A DNA stretch of 64,000 nt, taken from Nocardia rhizosphaerihabitans (GTDB lineage Bacteria; Actinomycetota; Actinomycetes; Mycobacteriales; Mycobacteriaceae). The stretch spans positions 434,001 through 498,000 of the forward strand of contig NZ_BMNE01000001.1 of assembly GCF_014646295.1 (NCBI RefSeq). Direction: 5' to 3'. The notes under the pieces were generated by a model. It ran no database searches and was not told where the DNA came from. It saw nothing but the letters and a program-made list of their open reading frames with translations. Positions 50,936 to 59,107 of this stretch are shown piece by piece. A program made the position numbers and the translations under genes. The stretch's first letter is position 1. Every line of letters starts with the position of its first letter.

Positions 50936-52650
50936 CCAGGCCCGTCACGTCGCTGCCCGATGTCCTGCGCGAGCGCGCCCACACCGATGCGGACCGGGTC
51001 GCCTACCGCTTCCTGGACGACACCGGCGCCGAGGCCGACCGGCTCACCTACGCCGCCTTGCACGCGCGGGCCTCGTCCGTCGCGGCACAGCTGCGGTCGG
51101 TGTGCGCGCCGGGTGAGCGTGCGCTGCTGGTCTTCCCGCCGGGGCTGGATTTCCTGGCCGCGTACTTCGGCTGCCTGTACGCGCGGGTGATCGCGGTCCC
51201 GGTGAATCCGCCGCGCCGTGACCACGTCCAGCACGCCACCCGCTCGATCGTGCGGGACTGCGCGCCCGCGGCGGTCCTCACCGTCACCCAGACACTGCAC
51301 CCGCTGCGCACCGCGTTGGGACCGCTCCTGCCGCAGGCACACTGGGTCACGGTGGATACCGTCGGCCCTGCCGAGTTCGCCGCCGAACCGCTCGAACCCG
51401 ACGCGGTGGCGTTCCTGCAATACACCTCCGGCTCCACGTCCACACCCAAGGGCGTCATGGTCTCGCACCGCAATCTCGCCGCCAATCAGGCGATGATCCG
51501 GCAGGCCTTCGGTCATGACAGCAGCTCCACCGTCGTCGGCTGGGCGCCGCTGTTCCACGATCAGGGGCTGATCGGCAATGTGCTGCAACCACTCTGGGTG
51601 GGCGCGACCAGCGTGCTGATGTCGCCCGCCACCTTCGTGCGGCGGCCGCTGCTGTGGTTGTCGGCGATCAGCGAGTACCGCGCGCATTCCAGCGGCGGCC
51701 CGAACTTCGCCTTCGACGCCTGTGTCGCCAGGGCCGCCGCCGAACCACTGCCCGACCTCGATCTCACCAGCTGGCAGGTCGCGTTCAACGGCGCGGAGCC
51801 GATCCGCCCGACCACCCTCGCCCGGTTCACCGAAACCTTTGCCCCACAGGGATTCCGGGCCACCTCACTGTATCCGTGCTACGGACTGGCCGAGGCGACG
51901 CTGCTGGTCACCGGCAGCGACAAGGGTCGCGGTCCGCGCACGCTGACCGTCGACAGCGCGGCGCTCGGCGCGGGCCACTACCTGCCTGCCCGGCGCGGTA
52001 AGGCGCGCACGCTGGTGAGTTCGGGCCGAGTGCTGCCCGGTGAACGGCTACGGATCGTCGACACCGCCACCTTGCGGCCGTGCCCGCCCGGCCGCGCCGG
52101 GGAGATCTGGGTGGCCGGTGACCATGTGGCGCGAGGCTATTGGCAGCGTCCAGAGGCAACCGACGAACTGTTGCGGGCACGCACGGCCGACGATCCGCGC
52201 ACCGAGTGGCTGCGTACCGGCGATGTCGGGCTGCTGGTGAACGGCGAACTGTATGTCGTCGGCCGCACGAAGGACATGGTGATCATTCGTGGCCGCAACC
52301 ACTACCCGCACGACATCGAGGACACCGTGCAATCCGCGCACCCCGCGCTTCGGCACGGGAGTTCGGCGGCCTTCGCCTACCCCGGCGACGCGGGCGAGCG
52401 GCTCGTCGTCGTGCAGGAACTGCGCCGCGACCGCCTCGACGCCGACCCATCCGAGGTGATCGGCGCGATCAGGGCCGCCGTGATCCGCGAACACGAACTC
52501 GCCGTCGGCGACCTGGTCCTGACGCTGCCCGACCAGCTGGCCAAGACGAGCAGCGGCAAAATCATGCGATCGGCCGCCCGCGCACGCTACGCGGCGGCAG
52601 GATTCGCAGCATGGCCGCACACCCCCGAGCAGAGGAGCCGAACCCGATGA
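50932..52650 (+). CDS. Fatty acyl-AMP ligase (FAAL) of operon A
   Basis: A 572-residue ANL enzyme. The P-loop is YTSGSTSTPKGVMVSH. Features typical of FAALs rather than CoA ligases are VGWAPLFHDQGLIGNVL, SSGGPNFAFDACVARA and SLYPCYGLAEATLLVTG. The C-terminal catalytic Lys region is KTSSGKIMRSAAR. FAALs activate fatty acids as adenylates and pass them to ACPs. Overlapped by ATGA on both sides, which ties its production to the P450 and thioesterase. Its partner is most likely the ACP at 48547. Confidence 0.9.
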   Translation: MTRPVTSLPDVLRERAHTDADRVAYRFLDDTGAEADRLTYAALHARASSVAAQLRSVCAPGERALLVFPPGLDFLAAYFGCLYARVIAVPVNPPRRDHVQHATRSIVRDCAPAAVLTVTQTLHPLRTALGPLLPQAHWVTVDTVGPAEFAAEPLEPDAVAFLQYTSGSTSTPKGVMVSHRNLAANQAMIRQAFGHDSSSTVVGWAPLFHDQGLIGNVLQPLWVGATSVLMSPATFVRRPLLWLSAISEYRAHSSGGPNFAFDACVARAAAEPLPDLDLTSWQVAFNGAEPIRPTTLARFTETFAPQGFRATSLYPCYGLAEATLLVTGSDKGRGPRTLTVDSAALGAGHYLPARRGKARTLVSSGRVLPGERLRIVDTATLRPCPPGRAGEIWVAGDHVARGYWQRPEATDELLRARTADDPRTEWLRTGDVGLLVNGELYVVGRTKDMVIIRGRNHYPHDIEDTVQSAHPALRHGSSAAFAYPGDAGERLVVVQELRRDRLDADPSEVIGAIRAAVIREHELAVGDLVLTLPDQLAKTSSGKIMRSAARARYAAAGFAAWPHTPEQRSRTR

Positions 52651-53090
52651 CGACCCAGGCCCCGAACCCCGACTTCGCACAGTTGGTCCCCGCCGCGGTA
52701 CTGTCCATGCCCGCCGCCGCCCACCTGGGCTTCCACTTCGGCCGAATCGAACCCGGTGAGGTCGAGATAGTCCAACCCCACCGCCCCGAACTCACCCAGC
52801 ACGACGGCTATTTCCAGGGTGGTGTCCTCGGCTCCCTCGCCGACTTCGCCGCCGGATCGGCCGCAGGCACCCTGCTGCCGATCGGCTGGGTCAACATGAC
52901 CATCGACTACACCGTGAAAATCCTCGCCCCCGCCAAGGGCGCCACGGTGATCGCCCGCGGCCGGGTCATCAAGCCCGGCTCCCTGCTCACCATCGCCGCA
53001 GCCGACGTGTTCTCCGTCGAGGAATCCGGCGAAACCCTCTGTGCGACAGCGCTGGTCACCATGCGCAACGTCCGCATCGCCACCCCGTGA
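52647..53090 (+). CDS. PaaI-type hotdog thioesterase of operon A
   Basis: A 147-residue single-hotdog protein. The catalytic loop reads HDGYFQGGVLGSLADFAAG with the acidic residue of PaaI-type thioesterases in the SLAD part. It continues with VNMTIDYTVKILAPAKG and ARGRVIKPG. It is the last gene of operon A, joined by ATGA to the ligase, and probably releases the finished acyl chain from its carrier or removes stalled chains. Confidence 0.85.
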   Translation: MTTQAPNPDFAQLVPAAVLSMPAAAHLGFHFGRIEPGEVEIVQPHRPELTQHDGYFQGGVLGSLADFAAGSAAGTLLPIGWVNMTIDYTVKILAPAKGATVIARGRVIKPGSLLTIAAADVFSVEESGETLCATALVTMRNVRIATP

Positions 53091-53176
53091 GGTCGTGATC
53101 TCGAGACCGACCTCAGCATCCCCTCCGTGATCCAGCGCGACTCGCCGATCATCGAGTGGCCTTGCAGCGCTTCGAA

Positions 53177-54118
53177 TTATCGTGGTCGGTCGACCGCCAC
53201 AGCCGAGTAGGAAGTGGCCGGGGTGGGGGCCGTGTCGAAGCGGGCGTTCGGGAGGTACAGGCGGTCACCGTAGGCGGCGATGGTGGCGGGGACGTCGAAG
53301 CGCGGGTCGGTGATTCGGCGGGTGACGGATCCTGTAGTGCCTGCGGGGTTGAGGATGATGGTCGCGATGGCGTTGCGGCGGTTCTGGACCGCGAACAGGG
53401 TGGTGTTCTGGAGGAGTAGTCCGTCGCCGTCGGTGAGGGATTCGCCGCCGAGGTCGACCTGGCTTGTGATGCCGGTGGTGGGGTCGACTCGGAACAGGTG
53501 ACCGGTGGCCGACTGGACGATCAGGAGTGCGGTGCCGTCCGGGGTGCGGACGATGCCGTTGGCGTTGAAAGCCCCTGGTAGGTAGGCGATGTCGCCGGTG
53601 AGGGGGATGCGGATCACCGCGTCGGGTGGTGGGAGTGCGCCGTCGGGGCCGATCGGCAGGTGGTACAGGACGGGGGTGAACGAGTCGGTGACCCACGCGC
53701 CCTCCGGGGTGAGGACAATGTCGTTGACGAATGTCTGTGGGCCGGTGGCGAAGTGGTAGGTCGCCAGTGTCGCGCCGGTCCAGGCGTCGATGACGCGGAA
53801 GTCGCCGCCGGTGCCGCCCGCGACGAACAGCCGGCCGCGGTCGTCGAGTTGCAGGCCGAGGGCCTGCGTGCCGGGGCCGCGGGTCAGCAGGTCGCCGTGG
53901 CCGGTTATCAGGTTCGCGCGGTAGAGGGAACCGTCTGCCATGGAGCCGAAATAGGCGATCGGGAGGGATCCGATGGCGATGCCCTCCGCTTGGAACCCGG
54001 CGGGCAGCGCGATGGTCGTGGGGAACAGTGGGCCGTCCGCGGTTGCCCGGTGCGATGGCATCAGCACGGTCGCGGCGACACCGACCAGCGCAGCCGCGGT
54101 CGCGAGAACTCGCTTCAT
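53177..54118 (-). CDS. Exported beta-propeller (SMP-30/NHL-like) protein
   Basis: A 313-residue protein. A signal peptide (MKRVLATAAALVGVAATVLM, then SHRATADG) is followed by six-bladed propeller-type repeats such as GLQLDDRGRLFVAGG, NDIVLTPEGAWVTDSF, ANGIVRTPDGTALLIVQ and AVQNRRNAIATIIL. This resembles SMP-30/gluconolactonase-like sugar-lactone or strictosidine-synthase folds. The metal-binding residues cannot be checked by eye. ATG at 54118 with AAGGA about 7 nt upstream; the frame stays open upstream into a transporter remnant that is not part of this protein. Confidence 0.75.
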   Translation of the reverse strand: MKRVLATAAALVGVAATVLMPSHRATADGPLFPTTIALPAGFQAEGIAIGSLPIAYFGSMADGSLYRANLITGHGDLLTRGPGTQALGLQLDDRGRLFVAGGTGGDFRVIDAWTGATLATYHFATGPQTFVNDIVLTPEGAWVTDSFTPVLYHLPIGPDGALPPPDAVIRIPLTGDIAYLPGAFNANGIVRTPDGTALLIVQSATGHLFRVDPTTGITSQVDLGGESLTDGDGLLLQNTTLFAVQNRRNAIATIILNPAGTTGSVTRRITDPRFDVPATIAAYGDRLYLPNARFDTAPTPATSYSAVAVDRPR

Positions 54119-54164
54119 CTCATCCTTCTCTCTGGGCCCGCCTTTTCGGGAAGCCGGCCCCACC

Positions 54165-54298
54165 CCGGCAGGCGGCAGCAGTTCGGTCGTCGCCACGTAG
54201 GTCGTGCCCCAGGCCGCGGGCGCGAGGGCGGTGACCGCGGTACTCGACAGCCTCCCGCCGTGGCCCAGGGAAACCGGCTGAGCCACTGGTGTTTTCAT
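54165..54298 (-). pseudogene. 5' remnant of an EamA/DMT transporter gene
   Basis: From an ATG at 54298 the minus strand encodes about 30 residues leading into TALAPAAWGTTYVATTELLPP, the characteristic first helix of EamA-family exporters. The similarity stops there and the frame runs into the upstream region of the beta-propeller gene. The rest of the transporter (some 270 residues) is missing. Its position divergent from a LysR gene is the usual place for such an exporter. The right boundary of the break is approximate. Confidence 0.6.
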
Positions 54299-54356
54299 GG
54301 GTTCCATCTCACCGCGTGACGATCAATGAATCCAACACATGTTTGTCACCGCACCG

Positions 54357-54371
54357 ATCGTGATTCACGAT
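54357..54371. promoter_or_regulatory. LysR-type binding box
   Basis: ATCGTG-ATT-CACGAT is a perfect palindrome that also reads ATC-N9-GAT and contains a T-N11-A core, the classic LysR box. It lies 6 nt before the LysR start codon and upstream of the truncated transporter, where a LysR autorepressor would bind. Confidence 0.65.
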
Positions 54372-54377
54372 GGATCC

Positions 54378-55259
54378 ATGGAGCTCCAGCAGATGCGCTA
54401 TGTCCTGGCCGTCGCCGAGACGAACAGCTTCACCAGGGCCGCCGAACGCTGCCTGGTCGTGCAGTCCGCGCTGAGCCACCAGATCGCCCGCCTGGAGCGG
54501 GAATTGGGCGCGAAGCTGTTCGAGCGCACGAGCCGACGGGTGCGGCTCACCGCGGCCGGGGCGGCGTTCCTGCCCGCTGCCCGCCAATGTCTCGACGCGG
54601 CCGAGCGGGCGGCGGCGGAGGTCGCGGCCGCCGTCGGCGAGGTGCGGGGCAGGCTCGCGGTCGGCCTGATCCCCACGGTCGCCGCGGTCGACCTGCCCGC
54701 CGCGCTGCGCGAGTTCCGCGCGCGATATCCGCATGTGCGGATCAGCCTGCGGGTTGGCGCCAGTGAGGACCTCGCCGACCAGGTCGAGCAGGGGACGCTC
54801 GACGTCGCCTTCCTCGGCCTGCCGACCACCGTGCGACCACGCGGCGTCGCCGTCCACGAACTCGCCCGCGACAGACTCGTCGCGGTGGTCGCACCGAACC
54901 ATCCGCTGGCCACCGAGCCGACGGTCGACCTGCGCCGGCTCTCGACCGAGGTGTTCGTCGACCTGCCCGCGGGCACGGCAGGGCGGATCCAATCGGATCT
55001 CGCGTTCGCCGCAGCGGGCCTGACCCGCGACGTCGCCTTCGAAGTGACGACCGCGGACTACATCGCCCGCCTCGTCGGGCAAGACCTGTGTGTGGCCATG
55101 ATGCCCGCCGCCCACGCACCGCAGCTCACCGGCGTGCGCACCGTCGAGGTCACCGACGCGCCGACCCGCATCGAGTACGTCGTGTGGAACCGCACCGACC
55201 GCAGCCCGGCGGCAACGGCTTTCCTTGCGGCACTGGATATCCCGACAGGACAGCACTGA
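54378..55259 (+). CDS. LysR-family transcriptional regulator
   Basis: A 293-residue protein. The N-terminal winged helix is MELQQMRYVLAVAETNSFTRAAERC, then VVQSALSHQIARLERELGAKLFER. A periplasmic-binding-like effector domain follows (about 90-290), including GRLAVGLIPTVAAVDLP and DVAFLGLPT. The ATG at 54378 gives the standard LysR N-terminus; an upstream GTG would add unrelated residues. Its former partner was probably the broken EamA exporter across the gap. Whether it now controls the lipid operons is unknown. Confidence 0.92.
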   Translation: MELQQMRYVLAVAETNSFTRAAERCLVVQSALSHQIARLERELGAKLFERTSRRVRLTAAGAAFLPAARQCLDAAERAAAEVAAAVGEVRGRLAVGLIPTVAAVDLPAALREFRARYPHVRISLRVGASEDLADQVEQGTLDVAFLGLPTTVRPRGVAVHELARDRLVAVVAPNHPLATEPTVDLRRLSTEVFVDLPAGTAGRIQSDLAFAAAGLTRDVAFEVTTADYIARLVGQDLCVAMMPAAHAPQLTGVRTVEVTDAPTRIEYVVWNRTDRSPAATAFLAALDIPTGQH

Positions 55260-55288
55260 CAGCCCCGCCGGCGGGACCGGCGGGGCTG
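55260..55288. terminator. Bidirectional hairpin between lysR and the P450 operon
   Basis: CAGCCCCGCCGG (55260-55271) pairs with CCGGCGGGGCTG (55277-55288) over a 5-nt loop, directly after the lysR stop and 14 nt from the end of the convergent P450 gene. Confidence 0.8.
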
Positions 55289-55301
55289 TGCAGAATGCGG
55301 A

Positions 55302-56558
55302 TCAGGCGGGGGTGACCGCGACCCGCAGCGACTCCAGTCCGCGGATGACGACGTTCGGCTTGAACGGCGGGTTCTGCGACCGCAGCTCGAACGTGCCGAC
55401 CTTGCGCAGCAGCACGTCGAGCAGGATCTCCATCTCCAGCAGTGCCAGCGGCGCGCCGAGGCAGTAGTGGATGCCGAGGCTGAACCCGAGATGCTTCTTG
55501 GCCGGGTTCATCGGATCGGAGTAGCGGGTCAGGTCGACCCGGTCGGGGTCGGCGTAGGCGGCCGGATCGTGGTTGGCCGAATTGATCAGCACCACAACAC
55601 CTTCCCCCTTCTCGAACTCGTGCCCGGCGACGGTGATCGGCCGGGTCGCGGCGCGCGTGGTGATCTGCACCGACGGGTCGAGCCGGAGCAGTTCGTCGGG
55701 GGCGACCGGTAGCAGTTCGGGACGGTCGCGCAGCAGCTGGATCTGATCGGGGTTGCGCAGCAGGCGCAGCATGCCGGTGCCGATGAGATTGGCGGTGGTC
55801 TCGTGGCCCGCGACGAAGGTGGTGATGCAGGTCGCGAGGAGTTCCTGCTCGGTGAGCACATCACCGCGGTCCTCGACCTGGGACAGCACGCTGAGCAGGT
55901 CGTCGCGCGGGGTGACGCGCCGTTCGTCGAGCAGTTCGCGGAAGTAGCCCATGAAGCCGCGCGAGGCGGCGCTGCGGGCACTCAGGCATTCCTCGGGCAG
56001 CGTGTAATCGTGGTCGAAGCCGCGGGCCAGGTCCTGGGACCACCGGTGGACCTGGTCGTAGGCGTCGTCGGGCACGCCGATCAGCTCGCAGGCGATGATC
56101 AGCGGCAGCGGGTAGGCGATCATCTCGACGAGGTCGAATTCGCCCGCGGCCAAGGCGTCGTCGACGAGCTGCTCGCACAGCTGCTCGATCCGCGGACGCA
56201 GCCGGGTCACCATGCGCGGGGTGAAACCCTTGGTGACGAGGTTGCGCAGGCGGGTGTGGTCCGGCGGCTCCATCCACAGGAACGAGGTGGGCAGTTCCTC
56301 GGCCGCGTTCTCCGGCGACACCGTCGGGTGCATCATCGCCGCTTCTTCGGCATGGCTCCAGGCGGTGGTGGACAGCACCGCGGCGCAGTCCTCGTACCGG
56401 GTCAGCACATGATGGCCGAGCGGGGTCTGGTGGATGGGTCCCGCTTCGCGCAGCACGCGGGCGGGGGCATACGGATCGGCGCGGCCGTCCGGCCCGAACA
56501 GCTGGACCAGCGCGGACTGTACTGCCTGGGCATCGATCGGGGAAGTCGTGGAGGTCAT
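55302..56558 (-). CDS. Cytochrome P450 (last gene of operon C)
   Basis: A 418-residue P450. The I-helix is FVAGHETTANLIG, the ExxR lies in DELLRLDPSVQI, and the heme loop is FSLGIHYCLGAPLALLE. It shares the segment SHAEE...SFLWMEPPDHTRLR with the P450 at 59104, which suggests a duplication within the operon. AGGAG precedes the ATG. It is separated by 30 nt from the flavin monooxygenase gene. Confidence 0.93.
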   Translation of the reverse strand: MTSTTSPIDAQAVQSALVQLFGPDGRADPYAPARVLREAGPIHQTPLGHHVLTRYEDCAAVLSTTAWSHAEEAAMMHPTVSPENAAEELPTSFLWMEPPDHTRLRNLVTKGFTPRMVTRLRPRIEQLCEQLVDDALAAGEFDLVEMIAYPLPLIIACELIGVPDDAYDQVHRWSQDLARGFDHDYTLPEECLSARSAASRGFMGYFRELLDERRVTPRDDLLSVLSQVEDRGDVLTEQELLATCITTFVAGHETTANLIGTGMLRLLRNPDQIQLLRDRPELLPVAPDELLRLDPSVQITTRAATRPITVAGHEFEKGEGVVVLINSANHDPAAYADPDRVDLTRYSDPMNPAKKHLGFSLGIHYCLGAPLALLEMEILLDVLLRKVGTFELRSQNPPFKPNVVIRGLESLRVAVTPA

Positions 56559-56588
56559 GCGTGGGTCTCCTGTGTTCTCCGTGGGTGG

Positions 56589-57887
56589 TCAGGAAAGGAG
56601 GATTCGGCGCAGCGTGCCCGGCGCGGTGAGCGCGGCGGGCGGGTCGACCAGGTGGGCGACCCGCAGGAAGGTCCTGGCCACACGGGGATCGTGGTGCGCG
56701 ACGCGCTGCACCCGGGTGACGAAGACGTTGGTGAGCCGGGTCCGCAGCGTGCGCCTGCCCTCGACGCCCGGGTGGCGCAGGTCCGAGCCTGCGGCCAGCT
56801 GCCAGGCCACCGTGAGCGCGTCGGCGGCGGCCGCGTAGTAGCGCGCGGGCAGGTCGGCCGCACCGGCGGCCAGGCACTCCCGCAGCGCCGCGGCCTGCAG
56901 CGCGGCGACCGTCATGCCCTGGGCGTAGAGCGGATTGAAGGCGCACAGTGCGTCGCCGAGCACCACCAGCCCGGCAGGCGGGGAGCTCTGGTGGTCGAAG
57001 CGGCGCCGTACCGCGGTCCGGAACCGGTAGGGCACCGCGTCGCCGAGCGGTTCGGAGCCCACGATGATGGCGTGGATGTCGGGGGCCGACAGCGACGCGG
57101 CGTAGTCGCGGAAACCCTGATCGTCGACCGGCGGATGGTCACCGAGCATCCCGGCGAGGGTGACGTGCCACCGGTCGCCCTCCACCCGCACCGCGCCGCC
57201 GCCGCGTCCGTTCGCGCCGGTCGAGACGATCACCGAGGCCTGCCCGCCGAGCTGTCCCGGCCGGTGCCGGAAGAACCGCGACGCATAACCGAGATCGACG
57301 TCGAGCCGCTCTTCTTCGGGAGCCTCGGCGCCGATCTCGGTGAGCCACCGGGTGATCCGCGAGCCACGGCCGCCTGCGTCGATGATCAGATCGGCGGCGA
57401 GCGTCTGGGTGCCTGCCGGACCGAGCACCGTCACCGCGCGGACGCGCTGCGCGTCACCGACCAAGCCCTGTGCCGCCGTGCGGGTCAGCAGCTCGATGCC
57501 ACGCAGCCGCAGCGTGCGCCTGCGCAGCAGCGTCTCGAGCAGCGACCGCGTCGCGATCACCGAGGTCAGCCCGGTGGAACCGGCCGCGAGCCGGGAACCG
57601 CCCACGTACCACCGGGTGCCGATCAGCACCTCGGCGACGGTCGCGCCGTCCGAGACCGCCTGTTCGGTGAAACCGGGATACAGATCCTCCATGATCCGGC
57701 GGCCGCGGTCGAGCAGGCCGTGCAGATGCCAGGCCTGCGGAACACCGCGGCGCACAGTCTCTTTCGCGTCCAGCTCGTCGCGCTCCACGATGGTGACTCG
57801 TTCGAAGGTGTCGGCGAGTACCCGCGCGGCCAGCAGCCCGGCGATCCCGGCGCCGATGACGATCGCGTGCCCGCCTGGCGCGGTCAC
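56589..57887 (-). CDS. FAD-dependent monooxygenase, alkene-epoxidase-like
   Basis: A 432-residue group A flavoprotein. The FAD motif is AIVIGAGIAGLLAARVLAD, the segment VRRGVPQAWHLHGLLDRGRRIMEDLYPGF follows, and GLVVLGDALCAFNPLYAQG carries the second FAD contact. The VPQxxHxHxLLxRG pattern is shared with bacterial flavin epoxidases of polyether pathways (MonCI/Lsd18 group), as I recall that family, so epoxidation of a C=C bond is a reasonable guess. GTG start overlapping the upstream P450 stop (GTGA). In a region with two desaturases, an epoxidase has an obvious substrate source. Confidence 0.82.
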   Translation of the reverse strand: MTAPGGHAIVIGAGIAGLLAARVLADTFERVTIVERDELDAKETVRRGVPQAWHLHGLLDRGRRIMEDLYPGFTEQAVSDGATVAEVLIGTRWYVGGSRLAAGSTGLTSVIATRSLLETLLRRRTLRLRGIELLTRTAAQGLVGDAQRVRAVTVLGPAGTQTLAADLIIDAGGRGSRITRWLTEIGAEAPEEERLDVDLGYASRFFRHRPGQLGGQASVIVSTGANGRGGGAVRVEGDRWHVTLAGMLGDHPPVDDQGFRDYAASLSAPDIHAIIVGSEPLGDAVPYRFRTAVRRRFDHQSSPPAGLVVLGDALCAFNPLYAQGMTVAALQAAALRECLAAGAADLPARYYAAAADALTVAWQLAAGSDLRHPGVEGRRTLRTRLTNVFVTRVQRVAHHDPRVARTFLRVAHLVDPPAALTAPGTLRRILLS

Positions 57888-59107
57888 AGTGTCACCGGAA
57901 GATGCCGGATGCCCCGGTGGATCAGGCTCGGACGGTATTCGATCGGCTTGTCGGCCAGTGCCAGGTCTGGTGCGCGGTCCAGCAGTGTACGGATGGCCGC
58001 CTCGGCTTCGATCCGGGCCAGCGGCGCGCCGACACAGTAGTGGATGCCGAGGCTGAACCCGAGATGCTTACGCGGGGGCCGGTTTCCGGTGAAGCGGGTG
58101 ATGTCGAAGGTGTCGGCGTCGCGGTAGACCCGCTCGTCGCGATTGGCCGAGCCGGTGAGAACGACGACGCCGTCGCCGCGGCGGAAGGTGTGCTCGCCGA
58201 CCCGGGTGTCGTCGAGGGCGACCCGGATCGTGAACTGGGTCGGCGCGTCGTAGCGCAGCATCTCGTCGATCGCGGGCCCGATCAGCTCGGGGTGGGTGCG
58301 CAGCAGCGCCAGCTGGCCGGGGTGGCGCAGCAGGGCGAGCAGGCCGTTGCCGATCAGGTTGATCGAGGTCTCCATGCCCGCGACGAGCAGCAGCAGCGAC
58401 ATCCCGATCACCTCGGGTTCGGTGAGGAAGTCACCGTCCACGCTGGCCGCGACGAGTTCGCTGAGCAGGTCGGCGCCGGGCTGCTGCTTCTTCTCACCGA
58501 TGAGCCGCGCGAAGTGCCCCATGCAGGCGATGGCGGCGTCGGTGCGGGCGCTGATGTCGTCGGGTCCGAGCAGCGAGTCGGGGTCGCTGCCGCGCGCAAT
58601 CGCCAATTGCCAGGCGCGGAAGCTGTTTCCGTCGGCCGCGTCGGCGCCGAGCAGGCGCACCGCGACCATGGCGACGGCCAGCGGCACCGCGAGATCCTCG
58701 AGCACATCGAGTTCACCACGATCCAGGGCCGCGTCGACCAGCCCGTCGACCACCGTGCCCGCGACCGGCGCCATCTCGCCGATCATCTTGGGGGTGAACG
58801 CTTTCGCCACCAGCTTGCGGTAGCGGCCGTGCTCGGGCGGGTCCATCCGGACGAAGGAACCGGGGATGGCGGCGGTGGTGTCGCGGAACGGGCTGATGCC
58901 CGCCGAATAGCCGTGGCCCCAGTCGTTTCCGGTGAGGACCGCAGCGCATTCCTCGTAGCGGGTCACCAGCGTCACCGGGACGTCGCCGAGGGCGTAGGGA
59001 AACAGCGGTGTCGCCTCGCGGACGCGGTGGTAGGCGGGGTACGGGTCGGCGCGGTGGTCGGGCGCGAACGCGTCGAAGGTGAGGTCGGCGGGGACAGCGG
59101 TACTCAT
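57884..59107 (-). CDS. Cytochrome P450 (second gene of operon C)
   Basis: A 407-residue P450. The I-helix is LLVAGMETSINLIG, the ExxR lies in DEMLRYDAPTQFTI, and the heme loop is FSLGIHYCVGAPLARIE, with Val after the Cys ligand. The ATG at 59107 is fixed by an ATGA overlap with the preceding P450 and by the normal N-terminus MSTAVPADLTFDAFAPDHRA. It is more distant from the other two P450s of the operon than they are from each other. Confidence 0.93.
   Translation of the reverse strand: MSTAVPADLTFDAFAPDHRADPYPAYHRVREATPLFPYALGDVPVTLVTRYEECAAVLTGNDWGHGYSAGISPFRDTTAAIPGSFVRMDPPEHGRYRKLVAKAFTPKMIGEMAPVAGTVVDGLVDAALDRGELDVLEDLAVPLAVAMVAVRLLGADAADGNSFRAWQLAIARGSDPDSLLGPDDISARTDAAIACMGHFARLIGEKKQQPGADLLSELVAASVDGDFLTEPEVIGMSLLLLVAGMETSINLIGNGLLALLRHPGQLALLRTHPELIGPAIDEMLRYDAPTQFTIRVALDDTRVGEHTFRRGDGVVVLTGSANRDERVYRDADTFDITRFTGNRPPRKHLGFSLGIHYCVGAPLARIEAEAAIRTLLDRAPDLALADKPIEYRPSLIHRGIRHLPVTL

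Noticed and set aside
47611..53090. A definite terminal-alkyne pathway assignment
   Set aside because: FAAL, desaturase and ACP fit, but desaturase and acetylenase cannot be separated by motif and the extra methyltransferase points to other products. Kept as a hypothesis only.
53091..53176. Terminator between the convergent thioesterase and beta-propeller genes
   Set aside because: Only a 5-bp GGTCG/CGACC pairing could be found, too weak to call.
53156..53419. A plus-strand 87-codon frame opposite the beta-propeller gene
   Set aside because: Composition is that of an antisense shadow (Gly/Val/Arg-rich), and the propeller protein on the minus strand has clear repeats and a signal peptide.
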